This document shows positions 10,476 through 21,789 of a DNA stretch of 64,000 nt, in pieces (position 1 is the stretch's first letter; each line of letters begins with the position of its first letter). The DNA comes from Morella rubra (lineage: Eukaryota > Streptophyta > Magnoliopsida > Fagales > Myricaceae). The translations under genes were made by a program, and so were the position numbers. The stretch covers positions 22,370,686 to 22,434,685 of the forward strand of contig CM025850.1 in NCBI GenBank assembly GCA_003952965.2. Direction: 5' to 3'. The notes beneath the pieces are model-generated. The model was not told the DNA's origin, searched no databases, and was given only the letters and a program-made list of their open reading frames with translations.

Positions 10476-10626
10476 TCACCATCCCAGCATCAAAGCCGGG
10501 CGTGAATGGGCAAGAATAGACGTTGCAACTGCGGACACAGTAGGATAAGGTTCTTAGGCTTATCCATATCATACAATTCCAAGTACCCAATTTCAAAGAG
10601 ACCGACCAGAGAGCCGGAACTAGAAA
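10476..10626 (+). promoter_or_regulatory. PSRP5 promoter-proximal/5' UTR interval with paired I-boxes
   Basis: Only 151 bp separate the MULE target duplication from the PSRP5 ATG. Within it, ggataag (10543-10549) and cttatcc (10559-10565) form an inverted pair of GATAAG cores, the I-box found in light-regulated nuclear genes for plastid proteins. No clear TATA box is seen, so part of the native promoter may lie beyond or have been replaced by the MULE TIR. Function is inferred from motif identity and gene role. Confidence 0.45.
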
Positions 10627-11399
10627 ATGGCTCTATTACTCAGCTCCCATCCTCTCGCCTCTCTCTCCGCACCTTCTTCTTCATCTTCTTCGTCGTCGTC
10701 GTCATCATCGACCTTTCTGATAACTACAATCCCACGTAAGGCCCTCTGCCTCTCTCTTTCTCTCGCTCGTTCAGTCTTATTCACCTCTGTTTTTCAATTT
10801 GGTGCCGATACATTTCATGGCATCCCTATTGGGCAAGATGATAGTTGTAGCAACCAGGCCTTACTGAATACCACAAACTCAGTTAGGATTTTCTTCGAAT
10901 ACATAAACTGCAGTTTAATCTGGGTTTTTTAGTGCTTCAATGACATTTCATGTATCTTACGAACCGCAATTATTTTTTCTTCTAGTTGAATGTTTACTAT
11001 TGAACCCACATGGAAATCTTATGCTATTGGTTTGCAGTCTCCAGGTTGCGCATGAAACCCGTTGATCTGCACCCAAAATCTTTCAAAGGAATTAGGATCC
11101 GCACGTCCTTTCTCATAAAAAGGACGGGTTCAGTAATTGTCCACGCTTCTTCTGACGTTGATGGACTGGGTGGTGTGCCTCCTTCGGATAGCAAGGAAGA
11201 GACTGAGAGCATGGAGGAGGTTGTGCCCGTTTCCAAACTTCCATTGGAGTCGAAGCTGAACGAGAGGATGGAACAGAAGCTGAGGATGAAATTGGCGAAG
11301 AAGATAAGGCTTAGGAGGAAGAGGCTTCTTCGAAAGCGTACAATGAGGAAGAAGGGTCGATGGCCACCCTCGAAGATGAAGAAGCTAAAGAATGTCTGA
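10627..11399 (+). CDS. PSRP5: Plastid-specific 50S ribosomal protein 5 (cL37), chloroplast-targeted
   Basis: Two exons, 10627-10735 and 11038-11399, with a 302-bp intron (GTAAGG...TTTGCAG) that keeps frame (phase 1); 156 residues. Residues 1 to about 60 form a Ser-rich plastid transit peptide that includes a run of Ser codons from TCT/TCA/TCG triplets. The mature part has an acidic linker (SDSKEETESMEEV), then 'VSKLPLESKLNERMEQK' and a strongly basic end with 'KKIRLRRKRLLRKR' and 'KKGRWPPSKMKKLKNV'. That basic tail is the hallmark of PSRP5, a plant-specific subunit of the chloroplast large ribosomal subunit that contacts rRNA. Length fits the family (about 150). The ATG has a good context (gaaaATGGC). 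It is convergent with ALADIN. A MULE TIR sits 160 bp upstream and may influence expression. No defect is visible. Confidence 0.92.
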
Positions 11400-13635
11400 A
11401 ATTTGCCTCCGGTTTACTTTTGCAGGTTTTGTGCTGACCTCTTTTGCTTGTATGCTAAATTCAATTTTTTTGTGAGATTAGATGACATCCTTGTATCAGT
11501 GTATCTGTCTCGTTCAATTTTAACTGAGTCCAATGGAAGTAACTATTTCCAATTTGTTTGAAGTCGAATCACAAATGGTTTGAAGTTGCATCTTTTGGTT
11601 GTCTTGGTAAATGAAACATGTGAATTTGTAGACTGATTAAATAGCCAGTTTGTCGTAAGATATGTTCCTTAATTTATATGCAAGTAACTCAGCTGTGGAT
11701 GTTACATAAACCTTTGATCATAAATGAAGCTAACTGCGGCATCATGCTATTTAGAAACAACAACACACAGGGTGTTGATGAGCTAAGCTGTATTCTCAAA
11801 CTCGGAGAGATTACAATTGTTAGCACGTTCCTTTCTTGATGCAACAAAAGCTACGGAAGTAATTATTTTTAATCAAGTTAGATCTCAAAATTTTAGACTG
11901 TTTGGGGGCTTGTCTAAACCCCTATGTTTCACCTCAGGATTTCTGGTTTGTCTTTTTACTCCTGAAAAGGGTCGACTGTTGAATACAATAGATGGGTAAC
12001 AAGCAAATCAAGCAATCTTTTAGACAATGCACGTATGAAATTTTGGCTTCTGGGACTGGCAGCAGACGGTGGCAGCCATGGTGAAAAGTATTTGGATATG
12101 GGTGACCCCTCAGAAGTTAGAAGCTTTGAATGACTATTGGAAGGTTGGTTGATTTGGTTCACCACAAAAGTGGGAGCGGAAATCTATGGGTAAAGATTCA
12201 ACACCAATTAGACTGGCGTTATGTAGCATCTTATAGATCTGGGCAACCGTTTTACTGATTTCACATAGATTCTTATGGCTTTGTACTAGAAATATGGATG
12301 AGTCTTGGATTCGTGTGTCGAGCCCAACCCCCCCCTCCCCCCCCCCCCCCCCCACACCAACCCCATCCTTTAAACCTTGTCGAAATCCCTTCCCGTTTAG
12401 TTTGTTAGGCTCCAAAACCTGGGTCATCTTGTGGAATGGGAGCAATGCTCAAAAACAGATTTAATAACAATTGTGACTTGTTGCCCAACTGGAAGTTTTA
12501 TAGAGTTGTAATAATTAAATGTTTTGTAAATAACGGCAAAATTTTGCTACATTTGGCAATTTGTGTCTTTAATTGGGCGTTGAGCTACCAAAAAGCAGCT
12601 ATATACTTTTGGCTTCCAAGTTCCAATTAGGGCTTCCCAAGATTTTTCTGAGTCCATGTTAAGAATCAATACATGCTTGCATAGCCATGCTACAATGTTG
12701 ATTGTCTTCTTTCTTTCTCATTTGGTAGGGAGAAACTGTTAAGCGCCTGTTTGGTCCTGCAATCTGTGCATCTAACACTCAGCGTAGCAAACAGAACATG
12801 TTGTGGAACTTTTCTGTAAAAAAAATTTTCTTTCAGCCTTCTGCTGCTTATCACAAAAAACATTAAGGTATATTCCTGTAATTTTTTTCGTTTTCCAAAG
12901 TGCAAGTTACTGAAAGTCTTTTCCACCTCAGAACAAACGTAATACCACCCTTATTCTTTTGTTGCCTGAAGTTTCAAAATCAGACCCCTATTAGATACTA
13001 CCAAAATCTTTTGATACAAGAGAACCAGAAGAAGGCCAGGCACTACCCCCGACCAACTTTACGCTATTTTCAGCAATTTGAGTTGTTTGTCCTGGATGAT
13101 GTGCTTGAATAGGTTACTTGAGTTCATACTTTCAGAGGCCATCAAGCCGAATCTTAAGTTGGGAGATAAATTAGGCCGGAAGCATATATCTTCCAAGTTG
13201 TTTAAAGGTCCAACTGAAGAGCTAATTTAGGTTATTACTTTTGGAGGATTCGTGATGCTTTCATCTCTACTTTGTCATAATTATTTAGATGCGACGTAGT
13301 GGTCCAGTTCTTAGCAAAAAAAAAAAAATCGTAGCAAAAAAAGACGTAGTGGTCCAGTTTGGTATGAACATGAAATTGTCCACCTCCGACATTTACATAC
13401 CTTCATAGCATATCTCTTGGTATCTTCTTCCTATAGTTTCATGTTGCATCCCCGTTTGAACCTGAAGTTATTCCATATTCCCAATACCACAAAAGCCTAT
13501 TTTGTTTCTACCATTTAATTTCCATGTAATTAGTGTTTACCTGCTGTTATGAAACCAGGAATTAGCTTTTCAATACTAGCTCCGATGGATACGCATCCCA
13601 ATAGTTACATATTGAATCTAATTTTCGTTTCGAGT
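11400..13635. other. PSRP5 3' flank and intergenic sequence
   Basis: No further gene recognised. It must contain the PSRP5 3' UTR; no poly-A site was set. A C-rich run lies at about 12327-12353. Sequence near 12740 ('cgcctgtttggtcctgcaat') resembles the start of some plant DNA transposons, but no partner end was found. An A-run with 'acgtagtggtccagtt' repeated lies at about 13294-13358. Confidence 0.5.
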
Positions 13636-13850
13636 TAAATACACTTTGCACCCTCTAGTTATGAAATCTTGACGCGTCGCAACACAATCTATTATTTTTG
13701 TCATATTACACTCATCAACTATTAATTTCAGACATATGCCACTATTCGGTAAAATTTACCGTCAGTTTGGACGAAAATTTATTTTTTGATCTCAAAAATT
13801 ATGATTTTACTCCCATAATAAATGGTCACTGCCAAAAGAATTATGATTTT
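13636..13850. mobile_element. MULE-type MITE end, unpaired
   Basis: Begins 'gttaaatacactttgcaccctc' and continues with 'catcaactattaatttcagaca' and 'ttttaccgtca'-like words shared with the elements at 14712, 40914 and 61281. No inverted partner was found nearby, so it is either truncated or too diverged to see. Confidence 0.5.
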
Positions 13851-14710
13851 AACTTGTTATGTTGACCTTGTATCACGTCTGACATCCGATGCAACAATCT
13901 TCAATCATTGATCAACATTGCACATGATCAAACAATCTCTTCTCCTGAAACCATATACTAATGGCGTAATGGGAGAAATCATACATTATAGTTTCATAAG
14001 TCTGCTTTCTTTTAGCAGAATGCAGGCTATTTCTAGGTGTGGGTAGTAGATATCTGAGAATGAGAATTGTCACAGTAGCTCTTTCGTGAAGATTCAGAAA
14101 TAAGTCCGTGCTTCTTACTACGATTTTTAGACGACGAGATTCATTATTTTATTTTTTTCCTAGGCAATCCTTAATACATATATTAATAATCAAGAAAATT
14201 ACAGCTGGTAGAATCCAAAACAAGCTTCAGAGAGCCAGTGAAAAACCTAAATGCATCCAAAGGCCTAACAAGCGTTCCAAAGGCCCAACAAGCTTAGCAA
14301 AGGGCATAAAGACCTCGATGACGGGCACAAAGGCCCCAGAACAAGCCGGAAGGTGCCACCAACTCTTCAAGAAGTAAACTCATTTCTGATAAAATCCATA
14401 AGAGATATTGACTCTACCCGTCTTTTGATTAAGAAAAAATTCCACCACCTTTACTGGTCGCTTCTCATTTTATGATTATATGAATCTATTTCATGCATGA
14501 ATCTTTTCCCTAAACGGATGACTTGTAACAATGGAGAACCGCCTCGCAACGAGATGATCACTAAGAATCCAATTAAGGAAAGAGCTTTTTCTATGCTACA
14601 TGTGGGGTATGCACCCACGAGAATCTGTCTTTAATATTAAGACCAGTAAGGACCCAATATTGTTTTCCTAAGCCGTCCGTATAAAGTATTATTTGAATAA
14701 ATTGATAATA
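13851..14710. other. Intergenic sequence without assigned features
   Basis: No supported gene. The frame at 14108-14377 shows no family motif. Confidence 0.45.
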
Positions 14711-14711
14711 G

Positions 14712-15070
14712 GATAAATACACTTTTCACTTATCAATTATAGGGAGTTTGACACATTGCACCATAAATTATTTGTTTTAACACATTGCACCTTCCAACTA
14801 TTAAAATTAGACATTTTGCACCTTACAGTACCCACTTTGACATATTAAAATTCCCAATGTTAGACACATTGCACCATTCGTCTGACAAATAACACTCCCG
14901 ACAACAAAAGAAATTGACACCAATATCCTCAACATATGCAAAGTGGGTCAATGACATTATCGTCAATTTCATCTAAAAATTTGACGGATAGCGCAGAATA
15001 TCTAAAATAGGTAGTTTGAGAATGAAACGTGTCAAACCCTTCTAATTGATGAGTGAAACGTGTATTTATC
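14712..15070. mobile_element. MULE-type MITE, about 360 bp
   Basis: Left end 'gataaatacacttttcacttatcaatta' pairs with right end '...taattgatgagtgaaacgtgtatttatc', an imperfect terminal inverted repeat extending at least 50 bp. The left half repeats 'gacacattgcacc' several times. No clear 9-bp target duplication could be found, so the exact borders are uncertain. Confidence 0.65.
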
Positions 15071-15780
15071 ACATTTGATAACATAATTGATAAGTTAGAA
15101 TAAATGAACCAAAAAAATAAATGTGTAGACTTCAACAAATTTCTCATTGACAACACCTTAAGTTTAAGAACATATCACTACTTGTTTTAATTAAAAAGAA
15201 ATGTTCTACCGGCCGTGTTAGTAGAAGTTATCTTGTACTTCATATTCTGTGTGTTGAAAATCATATATTGCTAGGAAATAGTGATTTTGGTTTCAGGAAA
15301 TAATAGAGACACTCTCAATGCCTTTCACTATTCAATTTGTGGGCATTTCGATAGCCAGCATTAGCTAATGTCACACATCCCTTGCACCTCTTTCAAAGCC
15401 TCTTTGAGAGCCATAAATCACCCTGCCTCACGTTCCCTCCATCCGAGCTTGCGTCATCCCGACTGGCACATCTTGAGATCGAGTTTCAGTTTCATTTCTA
15501 GTTGGGGATTAGGACCCGACGTCAAATCCGCTAAAAGCATAAGTTGGCTTGTTAATGACTTAAAACCACCATCGGTAGACCCATTAACTTATCCCTCTAT
15601 CGTCTAGGCTTTTGTCCACGTGTGATTGATATAGAAATTCAAGGGTGCTGTTTTTGCTCGGGAAACTAGGTTTGGTTGAAGAGTGCATCATGTCGGAGGT
15701 CTAAACTACCTTAGATATGCAATTTGAAGATCTTTATGTTCTGGCCGATTGAATTTTAGGAGAAGTAGAGGCCTAAGCAT
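15071..15780. other. Intergenic sequence without assigned features
   Basis: No supported gene. The frame at 15368-15607 has no recognisable domain. Confidence 0.4.
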
Positions 15781-16240
15781 CCCAAACAGATTCATTAGGT
15801 TAATAGGCAGCAAGAGATGCCACATCTAGGTCAGCCACATTAGCTGTTTCAACAGAAGAAGCTTCAAGTTGCTCAAGCACCAACCAGGAGAGAGGTGAAA
15901 AGGCTGAACCGAGGAAGGAGCTAGATCTATTCTTAAATCCTTGTCCTCTAGAGCCAGAACTATTCTTTTGTCCCTCACTTCCTCTCAATCTATTATCCTA
16001 GCCCTGCTAGCACCGCCAGCAAGGAAGCAAGCAGTAAGCAAAGGCAATAGGTCTTGCTTTTTCACTCGAGACAGCTGAGTGGAGTGACTTATGACTCGAC
16101 TTTCACCTCTGAAGAAGGAAGGGGCTTCCTATTGATGTCAAACTCTTCCTCAAGAAGGTAACATGAAACCAATTCGATCTACAAACTAGAACAGGAGGCC
16201 CGCTACGAATTAGACCATGACTAGGTATTTTTGGTTTTGT
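15781..16240. other. Possible organelle-derived (mitochondrial) insert
   Basis: The base composition and word usage change here (GC-richer, with 'aaggaagcaagcagtaagc' and 'gaaggaaggggcttcc' type words), resembling plant mitochondrial intergenic DNA. No mitochondrial gene is visible. This is an impression from composition only. Confidence 0.25.
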
Positions 16241-16477
16241 AAATAAGGCTCACTAGCCCAGCCAATATTTTAAGTAGAAATTAACTAAATAATAAATGAT
16301 ATAAGTACAGTACACGGCATATATACGTACAAAAATATATGTACACAACAAATAGCCTCTAATCAAGGGAAAGGATAAACAAAACTTTTGTCAAGCAGTA
16401 TACAGATTGAAACCTTTTGAGTTCCACAATTTGTACCATAATAATGAAGGTACCTAACTGTACGAATGGATTTCTCA

Positions 16478-16590
16478 CTACAAAAGATGTGAGCTATTGT
16501 GACTAATTTTTAGAGTCAAATTAATTTTTGTCACTGTCACTAAAACCCTTTGGTGTCAAAAATAGCATATTTGTCACTAAAGACAGGTAA
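16478..16590 (+). mobile_element. CACTA-like left terminus
   Basis: 'cactacaaaagatgtgagc' at 16478 is followed by subterminal repeats of 'ttgtcacta' and 'gtgacta', a pattern seen at CACTA element ends. No 'tttgtagtg' partner was found before 20 kb, so it looks one-ended or interrupted by later insertions. Confidence 0.45.
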
Positions 16591-17104
16591 TGCCCAATAA
16601 TAACGTCTGGACATCAAACAACACCATTCGCATGCTTAAGTTGGGTGACATACTCAAATTATGTCCCCAAAATGTGATGGATATAATTTTTCAGGAAACA
16701 AAATACTATGCGCATGGTCAAACTGACAAGGACCCCAGTAGAGGTTTAGGAATAGTGAGGCTTGCAAGCATACTTGACAAGTCATTTGACAGAAATGAGC
16801 CCAATCATGGCATGCCTAGGAGCAAAGGGGCATGGCTAACATCTATAACCATCAACAATTAAGGCCATAAGCCTTGGGTTGGCATAGGATGGTTGTATAA
16901 AGAGATGCTTTCTCAATGACTTGGGAGGACCTAAGGAGCGCTTGGTAGCACCAGCACATGGCCACATTCTACAGCGATGCCAGGAAGAGTATATGGAGTG
17001 TTGATTCCCGGAGGCTTCGGATGCTTATTGAAGTGGTTTGGTAAAACCATCACACAGCCACCAGACACGGCGGCGAACGGAGAGCTCATGTGAGATGTGT
17101 TCCA

Positions 17105-17405
17105 TATGATCCAAAAGGATCAATGGAGCTTAATAACATCACCACCCAACAAGGTAGTAGAGTGGCAGCTACAATGATGATGGTCATGGCAGCACTAGGA
17201 AGACCATATGATAAGTTGGTTCCAGAAGATTTGGAGGATCCATGGAATCATTTGATGTCACCACCCTACAAAATGGTGAAGCGGCAAGGATGGCGGTGGC
17301 GCATGAAAGAGCATATGACAAGTTGGTTCGAGAAGACCTAGGGGGGATCCATATAGCCAATTGACATCACCACCCTACAAGGTGGTGGAGTGGCGGCGGC
17401 CACAC
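17105..17405. repeat. Imperfect ~105-bp tandem repeat, three copies
   Basis: Units near 17107-17171, 17205-17297 and 17311-17402 share 'gatccat', 'tgacatcaccaccctacaa' and 'gtggtggagtggcggcgg'-like words; copies 2 and 3 also share 'catatgataagttggttc'. The + strand frame 17090-17341 crosses the repeat and has no known domain. Confidence 0.65.
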
Positions 17406-17439
17406 TCGGCAAGAGAGGCCACATAGGGTAAACCGCATA

Positions 17440-18450
17440 CGAGATCCTTAAGTGGCTGAATCTCTTGATTTAAGGGAGTTATCTTAGAGTAGTTTGTCTT
17501 AGACATTTCCATAAGTGTGTGAGTCAATTAAGAAAACAATCTTGATCCTATTTTGGAAGATTGGATCCTTAATTGACATTAAAGATTTTCTATGTGGCAA
17601 TTAGGATTTTAGCTCCCTATATGAAGCTTATGGCCGGCCACATAATGCTAAATTAATGGACAATCAAGTTTGGTTGATTGGTTCCCTCTTTGGCAAGTTT
17701 GGGCTAGAAGGAAGGATCTTTATAAGATCTTCTCTTTTTAGCCTCAACTAGATCTAGGTTTTGATTTGAGCACATAGCGATTAGACCTTTCCTCTACAAG
17801 GAAAGACCCTGCTGCCCAAGCCCAAAGGAGGTGTATAAATATCCCCTTATGGCACCATTTATAAACATCTCTTGAATATTTATCAAATATGTCTCCTTAG
17901 AATTGCTTTTGACCTTTGTGCCTTTTATCTCTGGTGAAGATCAAACACTATCATTTGGGCTAGCATGGACGTGGTTCTCTCATGTTAGATTTTTAGCGTG
18001 GGCTTAGTTCTTTCAAGCTAGGGAAAATCGGTCTTTAAGTGTGGACGTGATTCTTTCACATTCATTGACTTGGGCTAGTTGGGTGGTGGTCCTTTAACTA
18101 GAGGTGCTTTGAGAAGGTAGAAGGGTATTTCTCTAATACCTTAGTCTTTCACTTGACAAGGTTCCACAATTCAGGTCTTAGGTTTGGCTAGGGTGTAAGT
18201 CCATTCAAGCTTAGGCTTGCTTATCTTTCTTTTCCTTCACCTTCTCAACCATCCATCTTCTTTAATTTCTTATTTCTTTTCATTATCTTTTATTTGATAC
18301 TCGAATTATAGTGCTTTTGAGTACCTCATTAGGTTGGCCAAAGGGGTATCACTTGAGGCATGGGCAAAACATGAGTAGTCGCAAGTAGAATTTGCGAGGG
18401 AGATAGGCATTAGTTAGGGTCCTAGGCCAGGGTCCCTATCACAAACTCCA
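17440..18450. other. LTR-like unassigned sequence
   Basis: Contains a TATA-like 'gtgtataaatatcccc' at about 17831 and Cys/Pro-poor non-coding sequence with repeated 'tggacgtgattctttca'-like phrases near 17966 and 18043. The look is that of a retroelement LTR/leader, but no paired LTR, primer-binding site or TG...CA borders were established. Confidence 0.3.
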
Positions 18451-18474
18451 TGTGCACTGTTTAGGTTGGTGTCA

Positions 18475-18785
18475 GACCTAACTTCCATTAACGAAATGTG
18501 ACAGAACTACTCCTTCACACAATCATTACAATGTGCAGACACATATAAATAATTTCAGACGTTATAGCTTGTTGACAAACCTAACTTCTGTCAACGAAAT
18601 GTGATAGTCAAGCGCCGTCACACAATCGTTACACTGTGTGGATGCGAATATAACGTATGCGCATATTTTTGCTCAATGACAAACCTAACTCTTTGCCATA
18701 TAGACGTAACAAACCTGGTTCGTCACACAATTATTTCTCCGTTCGCATGTCTAAACATGCCGTCTGCACGCTGTTTTATAATCTT
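18475..18785. repeat. ~103-bp tandem repeat, three copies
   Basis: 'acctaacttc...aacgaaatgtgacag...tcacacaatc' starts near 18475, 18579 and 18682, a regular 103-bp spacing with moderate divergence. The repeated 'cgtcacacaat' resembles a transposon subterminal motif, but no terminus could be tied to it. Confidence 0.65.
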
Positions 18786-19690
18786 GCATGATTGACATGT
18801 AGAAATCGCTGACGTCGGTTAGAAAAACAGTTTACGTGCGGACAAACATAAGACATCTGCACGTCGAGCATATAGTTCTCAGTGAATAAAGGCATGCCAC
18901 GTTATACTGATTACCACCAAATATTGTGCGCATGTATAGTAAATGTATACACAAGAGAAGTTTCTAGAAAAAAAAAATATGATGTGTAAAGCGTTCAGAA
19001 TGGCGTCCAGACGGTTTCACAAAGTTTAATCTATTCATAATGCCATAATGCGAACGTTATCGTCGAAAATCTCTTTTTCGCTTAATTTCAACACTACTTG
19101 ATTTCCAAGTAATCCTTATGCCTTATATTCGATTTTTATCGTAAAAAATTGTTATTTTTTAATTAGAGCATAATGGTATAATTTGTTTTTCCAGCCACAA
19201 ACCGCAGATTATTGCCGATTTTTTTCATATGATTGTGTTGTATTTTAGTTTAGGATTGTTTTAGGTTTGATTGGGTAGAAGTTATGGTGGTTGTAGGAGT
19301 GGGAAGCGAGCGGTTATAGTTGAGTCCGTTAAGTATTTCGCTCACAGAGTTTGGACGCTATTTTTACAGTGTATTGACTTTTTTGTATAGATTAAATGAT
19401 GTGTTTTCATGCACGTTGTGTAGACAGTATAATAATCGTGCGCATGACATATGCTGGTCAGGTGATCAACAATTGCAACACAATCTAACCGTTGACACGG
19501 ACTATACAAAACGACAAGTTTTGGTTACCAGGCGCATAGCATATGATGCACATTTTTATGTATTATGTGCGGACGTGTTTATAACTGTGTGCATGTCTAT
19601 GATAAGAGGTAGTTGTGTGCATGTAGATTGAACACATGCACACTTTTTTGTTTGACTTTTGTGCACATACTTTTTTATGCGTCCAAACGT
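18786..19690. other. Unassigned sequence
   Basis: No gene supported. Frames at 19320-19631 and 19613-19957 open by chance or belong to the degenerate frame described next. Confidence 0.4.
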
Positions 19691-19714
19691 TCTTTGTATT
19701 GCAACTTTTTTAAT

Positions 19715-20560
19715 CATCAGCGCTCTTCAACTTCCTCCTCCGCAATCACTGAGGGCTCATCCCAGCAGGATACTAGGAATCTTGTTGATTCTATGGAGGG
19801 GGACGAGATGGCATTGGAGGAGCATCGAGCCTTGATTTTTTCGAGGCCTGTGGTGCTAGAGCAGCTTGTCACCATCTTAGACTTTGATAAATTGTCATTC
19901 GAGGAGCGTACCATCGGTGGCCTGATGGAATTTCAAGGATATGTATCATACCTATAGCGAAATGGAGCCCCTTTGTTTGACATGGTCTGAGGCGACATCA
20001 TGAAAGATGCTATGTTACGGTCCAAGGTGTGGCATTCCGGTTTTCACTAGAGAAGTTGGGCCATTTCATGGAGGTACCACGACCTGCTGAAGGCTTTCCA
20101 AATGTGAGGCTGCCGGTCAAGCCTTCAGAGGAGGTGATCTTCCGCAGTTTCACGAGCCAGGATGTGATGGTGGTCTAGCCCATTATCCATTAGATGCACA
20201 TGACCCCATTTTGGGGAATAATGCACCTAATTTTTGTCACTTCCCTTGGTTGACGTCACACTACTGAGTGTCCACTCGTCATTGATGCTACACATGGATT
20301 GTCAGATGCCCTAGATCTCTCGATCACTTATTTTTTGGATGATTAGAGATGAGGCCCTAGCCTATACCACCACAGGGTTAGCCTGCTACTTACTCAATTC
20401 CTCCATGCACAATTGGTTTCGGAGGGACCAGATGAGTCTAAGGGGTACCAGCTCAGGGCCATATGTAAGAATACACTGAGTCATTCCTTTGCTCAACTCA
20501 GGTGTCAGGTGGCATTTGTCTATGGTTCCATTTTCACTTTCATAAGCTCGAAATAAACAA
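19715..20560 (+). pseudogene. Degenerate retroelement-like reading frame
   Basis: The frame from about 19715 to 19957 reads 'SSQQDTRNLVDSMEGDEMA' and 'TILDFDKLSFEERTIGGLM', stops at 'YVSYL', and can be followed with further stops and frame changes to about 20560. The word order resembles the 'putative plant transposon protein' segment that precedes gag in some plant retroelements, but too little is left for a firm call. No intact protein can be made. Confidence 0.35.
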
Positions 20561-20599
20561 AATAGAAGATTCACTCTGCTGCTACAATTTTACAAGTTC

Positions 20600-21215
20600 T
20601 TGTATAAGTGCTGGTTTGAACTAAACATGGAACTTGTGGATGAGAAGTTTCATTTTTCGAAGGAGGCAGCGTATTTGTAGAATTGTGAGCATTGGGCCCA
20701 TAAAGATCTCCATAATTGAAATCCCTTAAGGGGCCATCTGCATTTCCATTTTCCAGAAAAATGATATTTAGGTTGTTGATACAGGTTTAAAATTCCTAAA
20801 GGAGCACATGGTTCAACCACCAATGGAAGCAAAAGATGAGTAGTTTTATTTTCATATTGAATGGTACACCAACGATCTTCATTCTTCTAACATTTAAAAT
20901 AAGGCAACAGGTCCAAAGAATTGCTAGCATTTAGGTCATCATGACCTCTACAATTAGAATCCCTTGGGAGGCCACTTGTTGTCCTTTTTGGTTGAAAATA
21001 GGATTCAAGTTATTGCTACGAGTTCAGAAGTGCTTCAGCAGTACAGGTTTGAAGCACCAATGGATGAGCATTTTTATTTTTATATGAAAAGTATGTAAAG
21101 GATGTTCCAGCTTCAGACGTTTTGAAGGAGGTAGAATGTCCACACAATTTTCAGTATTAGGTTCATCAAGACCTTTTTTGAAATTCCTTATAAGGTCATT
21201 TGCAGATCTTTCTAA
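20600..21215 (-). repeat. Imperfect ~230-bp repeat units, minus-strand coding look
   Basis: Two full units (about 20760-20995 and 20996-21215) and a partial one (20640-20759) share 'gaattcctt/cccttgggaggccat' and 'ttgaaggaggtagaatgtcc'-like words. On the - strand one unit reads '...ENCVDILPPSKRLKLEHP', with a short basic patch resembling a nuclear signal. Stops interrupt the other units. They abut the ~470-bp module array and may be part of the same ancient locus. Confidence 0.45.
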
Positions 21216-21648
21216 CTGTAAAAGTGGAAGGAATTGTTGATGCGGTTGGTTTGCTGGAGATTGTGCTAGGAAATAGATTGACACTTTTAGGAATTGTTAG
21301 TACATCTAAAGGGTGTTCTCCAAATACAGATGGAAGAACCATTGATTGATTTAATTGGTTATTACCGTTACATCTATAATTTATTGGCTTGAATTTGCCT
21401 GGTGAATATTGTGAGACCACTAATATGAGAAGGACAAAATGAATATTAAACATTAGGGGGAGGATTGAAAGAGAAATGATATCCACAAGTAAAATTGGGC
21501 ATGTTTCTCTGTCATATTCTACACGCAAATAAATATTGATTAGTGGTTCAATGCGCAGATCAAATAACGAATCTCTTGATACTAGATTTAGGACAGACAA
21601 GTAAATTTCAAACTGGGGTAAGTAGACTATCAGATAAGATCCACTCAA
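21196..21648 (-). CDS. Unknown 150-residue open frame
   Basis: The open frame runs from 'MSGSYLIVYLPQFEIYLSVL' through a hydrophobic middle (ISLSILPLMFNIHFVLLILV, one plausible membrane segment) to a Ser/Thr/Pro-rich end. The ATG-like start has no clear support and the frame ends inside the preceding repeat block. I do not recognise a family. It is the longest open frame between PSRP5 and ALADIN outside transposons. It may be an exon remnant of whatever gave rise to the module array at 21.8-29.2 kb, or chance. Confidence 0.25.
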   Translation of the reverse strand: MSGSYLIVYLPQFEIYLSVLNLVSRDSLFDLRIEPLINIYLRVEYDRETCPILLVDIISLSILPLMFNIHFVLLILVVSQYSPGKFKPINYRCNGNNQLNQSMVLPSVFGEHPLDVLTIPKSVNLFPSTISSKPTASTIPSTFTVRKICK

Positions 21649-21789
21649 CCATATAGGTTAAAAATAGCAGTGGATTGGAAGATTGAAATTTCAAACTACC
21701 TATGTAATTTCAAAAGGCATGTTATTTTATCATAGTGCATTAATAGCTAGTGTGCAAATCTTGAAACATTAGTCAAGCATAATGCAAGT

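Noticed and set aside
10506..10739. 77-codon frame overlapping the PSRP5 first exon
   Set aside because: It is in another frame from the verified PSRP5 start and has no motif; the spliced PSRP5 model explains the region.
12327..12353. C-run as an assembly gap or telomere-like repeat
   Set aside because: A simple homopolymer-rich tract without unit structure; nothing further supports either idea.
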